This document shows, piece after piece, positions 26,575 to 34,825 of a DNA stretch of 64,000 nucleotides. The DNA lies in contig MHBH01000005.1 in assembly GCA_001804805.1 (NCBI GenBank), positions 1 through 64,000 of the forward strand, written 5' to 3'. Positions within the stretch are counted from its first letter, which is position 1. Each line of letters opens with the position of its first letter. Source of the stretch: Lentisphaerae bacterium GWF2_49_21. Lineage in GTDB: Bacteria > Verrucomicrobiota > Lentisphaeria > Victivallales > GWF2-50-93. The translations under genes and the position numbers were made by a program. The notes below the pieces were generated by a model. The model searched no databases. It was not told the origin of the DNA and saw only the letters and a program-made list of their open reading frames with translations.

Positions 26575-27693
26575 ATGAAATCCTATATATTCATATCACT
26601 GATCCTAATCTTCTGCATTTCTGCCGTCGCCCAGGACGTGGACAAGCAGAAGACGAATCTTCCGGATCCGAAAGGCAAGGCGAGGTTCGAGATCAAGGAC
26701 CGCGACTGGCCTGCGAAGTTCGCAGAGGCCTCTGTCTGCCTCTGGAAGAATGATGCAATAGGTGCTTTGTCGATCACGATTGACGACAACTGCGCACCTG
26801 ACCACGAATGGTGGACCGAGATGGGGAAGAAATATGATTTCAATGTCACTTGGTTTGTAATTGCATCTACAGTCTCGGGTTCGAACGCGGGATTCTGCGG
26901 GACTTGGGAGGGCTTTGCAAAACTTCTTAAACTCGGACACGACATTCAATCTCATTCGCTGACACATCTGAATCAGGAAAGTCCGGAGTGGAAGGATATC
27001 AACATGGAATATGAGGAATCACAGAAGCGGATAGAAAAGAATATTCCCGGGCACAAAGCCGTTGTCCTCGCATATCCCGGCGGTAAGAATTCGAACTTGA
27101 ACGATTCGGCGGTCGCAGTCAAATATTACATCGGAGCCAGAGGAACCACGGGATCTGTGAATGCCACTAACAAGACAAGCTATCTCAACACTGCAAGCAT
27201 GAGCGGCGTGATTTGCTATGGCGATGCTAAGTGGGAATCTCAGGATCTCAAGTCGGCGCTCGAGAAGGGATTTGCCAAGAACAAGGATCTCTATCGGGCC
27301 TGGTACTGCTGCCATTTCCATCAGGCCAAACCGGAGGTCCGGTCGCTAATTGAAAAACAGCTGGCGCTGGTTTCAGAAAAGGCGAAGGCCGGAGAACTCT
27401 GGATCGGGCTTTTCAAGGACGTGGTGAAATACGGACAGGAACGCGATACTGCTGTCCTGAATGTGAAGGAGTCGTCGCCAGACAAGATCGTGATCTCGTT
27501 GACGGATGAAATGAAAGATCAGATCTTCGATTATCCGCTGACGGTCAAGGTGCGGCTCGATCCTTCTTGGAAAAGTCTCAAGGCGGAGCAGGGCGGGAAG
27601 AAGGCCGACTGTAGGATCGTTGAGAAAGATGGAGCGGTTTATGGCATTGTTGAGATCGTGCCTGACAAGGGGGATGCAGTCATTAGCAAGTAG
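26575..27693 (+). CDS. secreted polysaccharide deacetylase (NodB-fold)
   Basis: A 372-residue protein with a signal peptide (MKSYIFISLILIFCISAVAQ). The NodB fold is shown by GALSITIDDNCAPDHEW (catalytic and metal-binding Asp pair), HDIQSHSLTHLNQ (the H-x3-H metal motif) and VVLAYPGGKNSNLND (the Arg/Pro-Gly strand variant). It should remove N- or O-acetyl groups from polysaccharides in the periplasm or outside. Residues from about 290 form an extra beta domain. ATG 26575 is used; the longer frame from 26539 begins inside an intergenic repeat. Another repeat separates it from an esterase gene on the same strand, and both could act on acetylated glycans. Confidence 0.8.
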   Translation: MKSYIFISLILIFCISAVAQDVDKQKTNLPDPKGKARFEIKDRDWPAKFAEASVCLWKNDAIGALSITIDDNCAPDHEWWTEMGKKYDFNVTWFVIASTVSGSNAGFCGTWEGFAKLLKLGHDIQSHSLTHLNQESPEWKDINMEYEESQKRIEKNIPGHKAVVLAYPGGKNSNLNDSAVAVKYYIGARGTTGSVNATNKTSYLNTASMSGVICYGDAKWESQDLKSALEKGFAKNKDLYRAWYCCHFHQAKPEVRSLIEKQLALVSEKAKAGELWIGLFKDVVKYGQERDTAVLNVKESSPDKIVISLTDEMKDQIFDYPLTVKVRLDPSWKSLKAEQGGKKADCRIVEKDGAVYGIVEIVPDKGDAVISK

Positions 27694-27716
27694 TTTTTAT
27701 GATGTATATGCCTAAT

Positions 27717-27795
27717 GTTGGAGTTCACAGCTTTAGCGTGTCTTGACTTTTATTGAAAACAAGATAATACGCACGCTAAAGCTGTGAACTCCAAC
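27717..27795. repeat. inverted pair of the GTTGGAGTTCACAGC family
   Basis: This is the cleanest copy: GTTGGAGTTCACAGCTTTAG at the left and its complement at the right, separated by about 30 bases. Each half can fold separately: ACAGC pairs with GC(G)TGT around TTTA with one bulged G. Confidence 0.9.
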
Positions 27796-27841
27796 GAGTG
27801 GAACTCTTTTACTTAAAAAATAATTATATGAGGATGCGTAT

Positions 27842-28627
27842 ATGATTAAATCAGGTGTGATGGCTTTGAGTTTACTTGCTGCTGCGGGGATTTCCAATGC
27901 AGGTGCTGATGAGGTCCGCCGGATAAGTCTAGATGGCAAGGAAGGGCTTGCGGCTCCTGCTTCGGAAATGGGCAAGGACGGGATTGAACGCATAAACAAG
28001 GTCAATGAGCCCGGACTTGAGCTTTTTCCATGCAAGGACAAACCGTCAAAGGGGACAGTCCTGGTTTGCCCTGGCGGCGGATATTTCATCCTGGCGATCA
28101 ACCACGAGGGGCGTGACATTGCGAAGATGCTCAACGGATTCGGATATGATGTGGCTGTACTGCTGTATCATGTGAACTCGGGCGACAAGACCCGTGACAT
28201 GGCGATTGATGAAGCCAAAAAGGCCCTGTCGTTGCTCCAGAAGCGCGGTACTGAATTTGGGTTGAACACAAAACGTATTGGGGTGATGGGATTTTCCGCT
28301 GGCGGACACTTGGCTGCGAGACTCGCAAACGAGAGCAAAAAGGGGACGCCGGCCGACTTCATGATCCTGATCTATCCGGCATATCTCGAGAAGGACGGGA
28401 AGCTTCTGGATGAAGTCCTTCCTCCAAAGGTTCCTGTTTTCGTATATGCCGCCGTTGACGACAAGTACAGCGTCAATTCAAATGTCTTCGCGGCATACTG
28501 CAAGGACAATGGAGTAAAGTGCGATTTCACAATGGCTGAAAAGGGAGGGCATGGGTTTGGAATAAAGAATCCCCTGCCTGAAGGTGTCAAGGATTGGCCG
28601 GAGAAGCTGAAGAAGTTCCTGGAATGA
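27842..28627 (+). CDS. secreted alpha/beta hydrolase, acetyl-xylan-esterase-like
   Basis: A 261-residue protein with a signal peptide (MIKSGVMALSLLAAAGISNA). The hydrolase core shows VLVCPGGGYFILAINHEG (oxyanion region), RIGVMGFSAGGHLAARLA (nucleophile Ser near residue 151), VFVYAAVDDKYSVNS (acid Asp) and GGHGFGI (His). This matches BD-FAE/Axe7-like acetyl-xylan esterases that deacetylate oligosaccharides outside the cytoplasm. It follows the deacetylase gene on the same strand, separated by one inverted repeat. Confidence 0.85.
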   Translation: MIKSGVMALSLLAAAGISNAGADEVRRISLDGKEGLAAPASEMGKDGIERINKVNEPGLELFPCKDKPSKGTVLVCPGGGYFILAINHEGRDIAKMLNGFGYDVAVLLYHVNSGDKTRDMAIDEAKKALSLLQKRGTEFGLNTKRIGVMGFSAGGHLAARLANESKKGTPADFMILIYPAYLEKDGKLLDEVLPPKVPVFVYAAVDDKYSVNSNVFAAYCKDNGVKCDFTMAEKGGHGFGIKNPLPEGVKDWPEKLKKFLE

Positions 28628-29084
28628 ATAGAAGAACAGCTCTTGCGAGCTTGATCCTCCTACGCCATGAGAGCTTCGGAGGACAGGCTACGAGCGAATT
28701 CAAATAAATTCTTGAAATTGAATATGTTTGTAGTTAACGTCGCAAGACGTGTTCCTGAATGATTTTTCCAAATAAAGGAGGGCGGGTTTTCTTACCCGCC
28801 GAAGTAAAGAATACCTATCGCGGGTTGGAAAACCCGCGCTCCTTTGAAGATGAAATGCACCGAGTATTAGGCGATTGGCATGTTGGAGTACCTCATAGCT
28901 TTAGCGTGTCTTTGATTTTTTCTGATTGGAGTTTTACTTCTGAGAATCAGCTGATTGTGCGCGTTTTAGATGTAAGAACGGCGAATAAATCCGCCTACTA
29001 CAAGCAAAACATGCACGCTAAAGCTGTGAACTCCAACAAAAATAAGCGTGCAATAACAGTTGTCTGCAAAGTTTAGATTAAAAG
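28628..29084. repeat. repeat-only interval with at least five hairpin elements
   Basis: 28632-28654 is an inverted TCAAGCTCGCAAGAGC element that has lost its GTAG to an adjoining element at 28660-28692 (inverted GTAGCCTGTCC type). 28730-28755 is GTAGTTAACGTCGCAAGACG. 28777-28842 is a GGAG-bounded pair (GGAGGGCGGGTTTTC... and ...CCCGCGCTCC). 28882-29037 is a GTTGGAGTACC...CTCCAAC pair holding an inverted GTAGTAGGCGGATTTATTCG element. A 105-codon open frame here is made of repeats and is not a gene. Confidence 0.85.
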
Positions 29085-29094
29085 CTAAACTTTG
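29067..29094 (-). terminator. hairpin at the stop codon of the FAD oxidoreductase gene
   Basis: CAAAGTTTAG and CTAAACTTTG pair perfectly around eight bases. The TAG stop of the minus-strand gene (29087-29085) is inside one arm. No U run follows, so it may protect the 3' end rather than terminate. Confidence 0.5.
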
Positions 29095-30467
29095 GCTCCG
29101 TTCTTCCTCAATATCTTCTGGAGCTCTGCGACGTTGATTTTCCTTGGCGCCAATTTCCTTTTCAGTGCAAGTGCCGCAGCTGTTCCCGCGGCCTCGCCCA
29201 TTCCCGTGCAGGTCGGCATGAGCCTGTATGAGCTCATCGCCTCGTGCGTCCCGGAAATGCAGCGTCCGGCGACAATGATATTTTCCAGGCCTTTGGGAAG
29301 AAGAGCCCTGTATGGCAGATCCTGCCAGTCTCCTGCCTGTACACCCTTTGCCTCTTCATACCATATACGTTTCTTCTTCGGATCCGCCTTTTTCTTTCCA
29401 TTATTCGGCATATGCATGTCGAGGAAGTTTGCGTTTCGGCAGATCCCGTCCTCGAATTTCCGCGCGTGGGTGACATCTTCGCCTGTAATGACATAGTCCC
29501 CGATAATCCTCCTCGTCTCTCTCACGCCAAGCTGGAATCCGCTGTCAATCAGATAGCAGTCCTCGCAGCCCGGGGCATGCTTCCTGTAGAACGAGACCAG
29601 CTCGCGTATCTGCCTGCGCCCGTTTATCAGCGCTTTTGTGATTTCCTCCGATTTAGTGCCGTCTATGTCGAAGGTGTGCTGCTGGTTTACGATGAAGTTC
29701 CCTTTGAAGGATGGATCGCGTGACAGGCATCCCAGCCCCTTGGGATTGAAGCTTATCTCTCCGTCATTGAATGCTTTTTCTGCTGCGGCCTTGACCTTTG
29801 CCGACAACTCGGTGTCCGGCAGGAATTCAATGTAGTCGGTCTTTACATTTCCGATCCTGAAGACAAGTGTGACCCCCTGGCATTTCCCGTCGGTGTCACG
29901 TCCCTGCTTCCATTCCGCCCCGAGCTGGAAGGCCACGTCGCCGTCGCCTGTCGCATCGACGACAATTTTCGCGGCGAAGCGCCTGAGCCCTTCCTTCATG
30001 GCGACTGTCAGGACAGGAAAACCCTTCTCGCAGGAAGCGGATACGACCTGCGCCTGGTAGATTATTTTGACTCCTGCAGCGAGGAGCATTTCCTCCATGA
30101 CGAATTTCGTTGTTTCAACATCGGTTTCAGTGAAGCCGAATTTCGGGACGTATGCTCCACCGAGTTTTTCGAGACTTGAAATGAATTCCTCAGTGATCCC
30201 TCCGAGTATCCTCTGTCCTATCTTCAGCCTGCCCGTATATTCCTTGCCTTCCCTGTCAAGCCGGAACCTTTCCCAGTCGCACTTGTTGCGTGCGGCATTG
30301 TCGAGAGGCCCCCAGAATCCGAGGAGTCCTGCGGCGGCAAGTCCGCCAGTGCAGGTGTTCCTCTCGAGGAGGAGTGTTTCCGCGCCTGATCTTGCGGCGG
30401 AAAGCGCCGCGCCGAAACCTGCAGGCCCGGCCCCGGCTACGATCACAGGATATGATGATGATTCCAT
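29085..30467 (-). CDS. FAD-dependent oxidoreductase (FAD_oxidored family)
   Basis: A 460-residue cytoplasmic flavoprotein. VIVAGAGPAGFGAALSAARS at about residues 8-27 is the FAD Rossmann loop, followed by GGLAAAGLLGFWGP. DATGDGDVAFQLGAEW and IIVAGRCISGTHEAMSSYRL with PTCTGMGEAAGTAAAL are the other family blocks. It resembles the proteins at 7600 and 19857 but is a distinct paralogue. AAGGAAG lies eight bases before ATG 30467. A PocR-AraC regulator is transcribed divergently 325 bp away, and is the likely controller. The substrate is unknown. Confidence 0.85.
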   Translation of the reverse strand: MESSSYPVIVAGAGPAGFGAALSAARSGAETLLLERNTCTGGLAAAGLLGFWGPLDNAARNKCDWERFRLDREGKEYTGRLKIGQRILGGITEEFISSLEKLGGAYVPKFGFTETDVETTKFVMEEMLLAAGVKIIYQAQVVSASCEKGFPVLTVAMKEGLRRFAAKIVVDATGDGDVAFQLGAEWKQGRDTDGKCQGVTLVFRIGNVKTDYIEFLPDTELSAKVKAAAEKAFNDGEISFNPKGLGCLSRDPSFKGNFIVNQQHTFDIDGTKSEEITKALINGRRQIRELVSFYRKHAPGCEDCYLIDSGFQLGVRETRRIIGDYVITGEDVTHARKFEDGICRNANFLDMHMPNNGKKKADPKKKRIWYEEAKGVQAGDWQDLPYRALLPKGLENIIVAGRCISGTHEAMSSYRLMPTCTGMGEAAGTAAALALKRKLAPRKINVAELQKILRKNGAKV

Positions 30468-30792
30468 ATTATTTGCTTCCTTTCAATTTTCTTCTTGACC
30501 GTATAAACGATATCTTGCTCTCGTGCTCCGGGCAATGTATGAAAGAGCTGAATAATTGTGTTTAAATGCTGTTTTTATGGAAAAGCCAAGTCCGGGGGAT
30601 ATTTTAATTATTGCTGTCCTAGGCAAGTTGGGATGGATGAATGGATGGATGGATTAATGGATGAACGGGTTTGAGATTAAGCCGAAGATGAGTTTGTGAT
30701 TCTCTTTTATTATTTTACATCCATCCAAACATCCAGTCATCCAGCCATCCGGATATGATTCATTGTGTCATTGTGCTAATAAGGGGCTGTGA
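30468..30792. promoter_or_regulatory. divergent intergenic region with facing ATGGATGG arrays
   Basis: This region separates the FAD oxidoreductase gene from the AraC-type regulator gene and must hold both promoters, but no convincing -35/-10 pair was found. 30631-30664 is GGATGGATGAATGGATGG plus more of the same. 30718-30752 is the opposite-strand version (CATCCATCCAAACATCCAG and more). The two could form a long imperfect stem. Confidence 0.5.
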
Positions 30793-31626
30793 ATGGATAA
30801 AGATACAAACTGCAGGCAGGAGCTCGAATCGCTTCTAGAGTCGCTGGAGAGGATCATCGGCATAAGGGTCACATTGCAGGATCCCTACGGATTCTTCTGC
30901 GATGAGAAAGGAAATTCCTATCTCCATCCTGACAGGGTCTATCACCGTCTTGTCTTCTGTCAGAATGCCGACAGGCAGAGATGCATGGTCCATGAATGGA
31001 AGAAGGCGAATGAGACTGCGGGGGGAAAGACCAGACCTTTCCTGTGGCCTTGCTGGCTCGGTCCGCAGCAGATCCTCATTCCACTGAGATGGCAGGACCG
31101 TCATGTAGGGAGCATTTTCCTTGGACCTTTCGTTTCTTCGTCCAGCAGTCCAGCAAGGCAGGAAACTGTCAAAGGTGAAAAGGATCTGCCCAGATACGAT
31201 ATGGCGAACTTCGAAAAGGATTCCGCGCTCTTCGAGGCGATAGCCATAGGTATCATTGAGAAGACTATTTCCGCCAGCATGCACGGCAAAGGTGAGAGAT
31301 GGGAGAAGATTTTCAGGCTCGTTATAAACAGATATACTGAAAAGATCGGGATCAACGATGCGGCGAAGGAGCTGAACCTCTCAGCATCAAGGGCAAGCCA
31401 TCTGGTAAGGGAGCTCTTTGGAATGCCCTTCGAACGTGTCGTCCTCGAACATCGCCTGCGGCGTTCAGCAGCGCTTCTCGAATCGACCGACCTGTCGCTT
31501 TCTGAAATAGCCGACTCCACCGGATTCTGTGACGTCTACCATCTCTGCCGGATGTTCAAGCGTAAATTCAAGATCCCTCCGGGCAAGTACAGGGCGAAAC
31601 TAAGAGCGGAGAGGGAGAGGATTTAG
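30793..31626 (+). CDS. AraC-family regulator with N-terminal PocR sensor domain
   Basis: A 277-residue regulator. Residues 10-175 look like a PocR domain, with VFCQNADRQRCMVHEWKKA and FLWPCWLGPQQILIPLRW, including the Cys residues typical of PocR. Residues 185-275 form an AraC double HTH (INDAAKELNLSASRASHLVR; LSEIADSTGFCDVYHLCRMF; KFKIPPGKYRAK). PocR domains are thought to bind small hydrocarbon derivatives such as propanediol-type molecules. AAGGGG lies seven bases upstream of ATG 30793. Divergence from the FAD oxidoreductase gene suggests local control of that gene. Confidence 0.85.
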   Translation: MDKDTNCRQELESLLESLERIIGIRVTLQDPYGFFCDEKGNSYLHPDRVYHRLVFCQNADRQRCMVHEWKKANETAGGKTRPFLWPCWLGPQQILIPLRWQDRHVGSIFLGPFVSSSSSPARQETVKGEKDLPRYDMANFEKDSALFEAIAIGIIEKTISASMHGKGERWEKIFRLVINRYTEKIGINDAAKELNLSASRASHLVRELFGMPFERVVLEHRLRRSAALLESTDLSLSEIADSTGFCDVYHLCRMFKRKFKIPPGKYRAKLRAERERI

Positions 31627-31627
31627 A

Positions 31628-31757
31628 AGTTTGAAAGTGCGAAAGTTCGGAAATGCGAAAGTTGTGAAGATAAAATCAAATCTTGAAATTGAATGTTTCC
31701 ATCCTTTCCAAATCTTCAAAACTCCCGAACTCTCGAACTTCAGAACTTTCGCACTTC
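31628..31757. repeat. facing GAAAGTTC-word arrays overlapping a gene 3' end
   Basis: AGTGCGAAAGTTCGGAAATG near 31635 faces CGAACTTCAGAACTTTCGCA near 31733. The right copy supplies the final codons of the acyltransferase-like gene on the minus strand (residues EVRKF and the TGA stop). Confidence 0.7.
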
Positions 31758-32996
31758 CCTATAAGCCTGTTTCCCGAATTTTCCAATGTCCTCTATGAAG
31801 AACGCCATTCCCCCGGAACGGAGTTTTCTTCCGGATTCGAGTATTCCTAGCATCGCCTTCTGCAGGCTTGTCTTGCGCGGAGCTTCTGCGAGATTCGCAT
31901 ATTCACGGCAGAACACGAAGAAGAAACCGTCACGTCCGCCAGACTGCACCGGAAAGAGATAGAGTTCCTGCATGAACTTCACCATATTGGAGTCAGGAAG
32001 CAGTTTCTCGAACTGCGTGTTGAATATCCAGGAGTTGCAGACTATCGCCGAACTTTTCTTCTCAGGAAAATGCGTGTTGAAGAATTCGAACGCCGTCTTG
32101 AATGAATCACGGCACGCTTCGGGAGTCATTCCACCGCCCGGCGGAATATGAAGATCTATCGTCCAGTCGTTTGCCTTCAGCGCCGGCTCCCAGTCATTCA
32201 GAGATATGCTTTTTTTCTCCTTGATGGCAAATCCCAGCGGCGAATAAGGATTGCCGGAGACAAGTCCGTCCTCCTCCTTGAATGACGAAGTCCATCCGTT
32301 CTTCTCATCGAAAACTTCGCCGATGCCGTCCACGAATCCATCGCCGTCAAAGCGGATGCTGTCAGGCGTGAACCCGATCTTCTGCCCGGTCTTCCTGTTC
32401 CGGTAGAATGTGCCGGGGAAATGGAACGGTTCGAGCTTGTATTCAAATCTGCCCAGACGGAACAGCTTTCCCTTGTAATAGTTGCTTAGCCAGTGGAGCT
32501 GGTTGGGAAGGATGCCGGGCCTGTTGTCATTGGCGACCTTGTGGTTGCCGTTGAACCCCTCGATCTCCTTCATAGTATCCTTGATGATGTTTTCCGGAAT
32601 ATTCATCTTTTCGTATGTCTTCCTTGCCCCGGGAACAAGCGAGAGCGCAAGAAGCATGAAGAAGATTCCCGAATTGTCTCCGAGTTCCTTTTTGAATGAA
32701 GGCAGTTTGTCATAGGTCCTGTATACTGTCCCTTCGGTGAGACAGTAGAACACATACCATGACAGTGCGAGCAGGGACTTGTCCTTGGAAATAATTTCAG
32801 CAGAAGGCAGGAGTGTATTTTCGGTCCCTTGATCGAGTCCGCAGAATTTTGAGGAGGATAGGAAGCTGTCAGGTGTCAGGAAAGAGGGGATACCTTCAGG
32901 CATGGTCATCATCGCCTCGTTCCAACCCGATAAAAGCTTGTCCGGATTCTCCGTTATTCCAAAATGATCGGCAATCTGCGCCAAAGAGATATTCAT
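31740..32996 (-). CDS. acyltransferase-like protein (DUF5596 / GNAT-like C-terminus)
   Basis: A 418-residue protein. The N-terminal part (FLTPDSFLSSSKFCGL; LLALSWYVFYC) and the C-terminal part (LHIPPGGGMTPEACRDSFKT, FFNTHFPEKKSSAIVCNSWI) match what I recall of the DUF5596 plus GNAT-like pair annotated as acyltransferase in Lentisphaerota and Firmicutes. The reaction and acceptor are unknown. AAGGAT lies about ten bases before ATG 32996. The last five residues are encoded by an intergenic-type repeat, so the native C-terminus may have been replaced. It converges with the PocR-AraC regulator gene and has no obvious operon partner. Confidence 0.6.
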   Translation of the reverse strand: MNISLAQIADHFGITENPDKLLSGWNEAMMTMPEGIPSFLTPDSFLSSSKFCGLDQGTENTLLPSAEIISKDKSLLALSWYVFYCLTEGTVYRTYDKLPSFKKELGDNSGIFFMLLALSLVPGARKTYEKMNIPENIIKDTMKEIEGFNGNHKVANDNRPGILPNQLHWLSNYYKGKLFRLGRFEYKLEPFHFPGTFYRNRKTGQKIGFTPDSIRFDGDGFVDGIGEVFDEKNGWTSSFKEEDGLVSGNPYSPLGFAIKEKKSISLNDWEPALKANDWTIDLHIPPGGGMTPEACRDSFKTAFEFFNTHFPEKKSSAIVCNSWIFNTQFEKLLPDSNMVKFMQELYLFPVQSGGRDGFFFVFCREYANLAEAPRKTSLQKAMLGILESGRKLRSGGMAFFIEDIGKFGKQAYREVRKF

Positions 32997-33354
32997 AAGA
33001 GATTTATCCTTTCATGTAAATGAGGCTTAAAGTTGAAATAACCAGCTGATAAATATAATCAACTTGCTGCATTTTTGAGATTGTCCCGATAACTTACAAT
33101 TCACACGGGTTTATTCAACACTACCAAGAATCTGCTTTCTTGCTTTTTACAAGCGGAAGGATAGCTTAAATTGATTTATTGATTCGTCGCGAATCAACAT
33201 GGAGTGCGGCAATTCATTGCCGCCTTTAACGACGGAATTTATTCCGTCCAAAAGGACTTCCGCGAAATGAATTTCGCGAAACAAAGCGGCGATAAATCGC
33301 CGCACTCCAAGGTCAGGGTTGAAGCCTGACAAAATACTGAAAGATGAGATTGCC
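32997..33354. repeat. interval with GGAGTGCGGC inverted pair and inner hairpins
   Basis: 33201-33308 is bounded by GGAGTGCGGCAATTCATTGC and the complement of GGAGTGCGGCGATTTATCGC. Inside are GACGGAATTTATTCCGTC (33232-33249) and TTCGCGAAATGAATTTCGCG-type hairpins. 33181-33195 is GATTCGTCGCGAATC and 33312-33330 is GTCAGGGTTGAAGCCTGAC. 32997-33180 holds no recognisable element beyond AT-rich sequence that may contain promoters. Confidence 0.8.
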
Positions 33355-34569
33355 ATGAAATTCAAACTCCTCGCCATTTTCCTTCTTGCCTTGCCGTGTC
33401 TTGCAGATGGACCTGTAGAAAGCCAGGCAAGGCTGCGCAAGCTTGTCATCAGTTCCCTGCAGGTATCGACATCTTCCCTTGATGAATTGCGTTCTTCCGG
33501 CAAATCTGGAATGACTGCAATTGAAAATTTCCTTTCTGAACGGTCAGCATTGGATGTAAAGCAGGTTGAAGGGCTTGTCGAAAAACTTGGCTCCACTGAT
33601 TATAAGATTCGGCAGGAGGCGACAGATCTGCTGTCCGTTTTCCCTAAAGAGGCCATTCCTGAACTCGAAAACTATCTCAAGCCGGCGACAGATCCCGAGA
33701 TCAAAGGACGTCTCAAGACAGCCTTGACGAATATAAAAATCTCCGAAAAACGGCATGGTGAGCTGCTTTCCGTGCTTCACTCCCTCTATGAAGACAATGC
33801 AGAGGACATATTCAAGGAAATGCTGCCTGTGGTCAAAGCCGATCCGAACAATATTCGTGCGGTATATGCCTTGGACAATATCAGCTTCGACAAGGCATGG
33901 AAGATCCTCGAGACGGCTACAAGGGATGAGAAACTGATCTGGCTCCTGCTAAAGATGTCCAGAAGTGACAAGTTAGACGAGATTGAAGAAAAACTTAAAG
34001 CTTTCAAAGCGGATGACCTTCTTCGTGTCGCAGCTTTAACTTGGTGGCCAGTTGAAATTGAACCGCTCCAGAAAGATGGAGCATATGGCTGGACTACCAG
34101 GGCGCAGCTTATGGAAGGAAATGTCGCATGGAATGTGATCCGTCTCAGTGTCAAGATGCCGGACTATGGAAACGTTGATGAACGCGGTGAATGGGAGCAT
34201 TTAACCAAGTGGGGCCGCCTGACATATATTTTCCAGTTCCCGGAATATCCTGAAAGGAATGTAATTGCCTATGCAGAGCCATATAATAGATGCGCAGATT
34301 TCACTGGCTGGAAAGTTGTACTGACTGATGAATCTGGAAAACGACAGGGGAACCTTGATGCTTTCCGTGGCATTCCTCCCGGAGTTAAACTGCCTCTGGC
34401 GCGAATATCAATGAAAGAAGTCAATGCCTGGCGCGTACACTTCGCTTTCATCTGGGCAAAACCTCTTTTTCCGCCTGATATTGCCATGCAAATAAAATTC
34501 GGTGATAATATGTATGGGGTGCCAGCCATTGAAATGCCGGAGAAGGCCTCTGGCACCGCTAAGGAATAA
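33355..34569 (+). CDS. secreted HEAT-repeat protein of unknown function
   Basis: A 404-residue protein with a signal peptide (MKFKLLAIFLLALPCLADG). Residues 75-125 form HEAT-like helices (VEGLVEKLGSTDYKIRQEAT; AIPELENYLKPATDPEIKGR), a unit common in PVC exported proteins. The C-terminal half is a beta-rich domain with TGWKVVLTDESG and WRVHFAFIWAKP, which I do not recognise. ATG 33355 is chosen since the longer frame from 33319 reads through repeat DNA. It may bind a carbohydrate or protein partner outside the cytoplasm. Both neighbours are on the opposite strand. Confidence 0.65.
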   Translation: MKFKLLAIFLLALPCLADGPVESQARLRKLVISSLQVSTSSLDELRSSGKSGMTAIENFLSERSALDVKQVEGLVEKLGSTDYKIRQEATDLLSVFPKEAIPELENYLKPATDPEIKGRLKTALTNIKISEKRHGELLSVLHSLYEDNAEDIFKEMLPVVKADPNNIRAVYALDNISFDKAWKILETATRDEKLIWLLLKMSRSDKLDEIEEKLKAFKADDLLRVAALTWWPVEIEPLQKDGAYGWTTRAQLMEGNVAWNVIRLSVKMPDYGNVDERGEWEHLTKWGRLTYIFQFPEYPERNVIAYAEPYNRCADFTGWKVVLTDESGKRQGNLDAFRGIPPGVKLPLARISMKEVNAWRVHFAFIWAKPLFPPDIAMQIKFGDNMYGVPAIEMPEKASGTAKE

Positions 34570-34590
34570 CCACAGGCAATTCAAAATAAT

Positions 34591-34825
34591 GTGGTACAGG
34601 CGTCCCGCCTGTAATTTATCTTTCTTAACTACAGGCGAGACCACAGTCATTCGACGTGGCAAACGCCTGTGCTACATTCCTTATTGCCGGCAAGATGCCG
34701 GCGTTCCTTACATAACAGCCCTCACGGGCTTGACTACAAACATATACAAGAACTCTGTGTCTTTGTGCCTTTGTGAGAGGATATGTTCTATTATTTTTAC
34801 TAGGCGGGTTGAAACACCGCCTTAC
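34591..34825. repeat. series of CAGGCG, GCCGGC and GTAG hairpins
   Basis: 34591-34614 is GTGGTACAGGCGTCCCGCCTGTAA. 34629-34675 is an inverted GTAGCACAGGCG element whose loop holds a 26-base insert. 34685-34706 is GCCGGCAAGATGCCGGC. 34714-34737 is an inverted GTAGTCAAGCCCGTGAGGGC. 34750-34775 is CTCTGTGTCTTTGTGCCTTT. 34800-34825 is a GGCGGGTTGAAACACCGCC hairpin that abuts the next gene's TAA. Confidence 0.85.

Noticed and set aside
28759-29076. 105-codon open frame
   Set aside because: It is entirely made of three repeat elements (28777-28842, 28882-29037 and part of a stop-codon hairpin).
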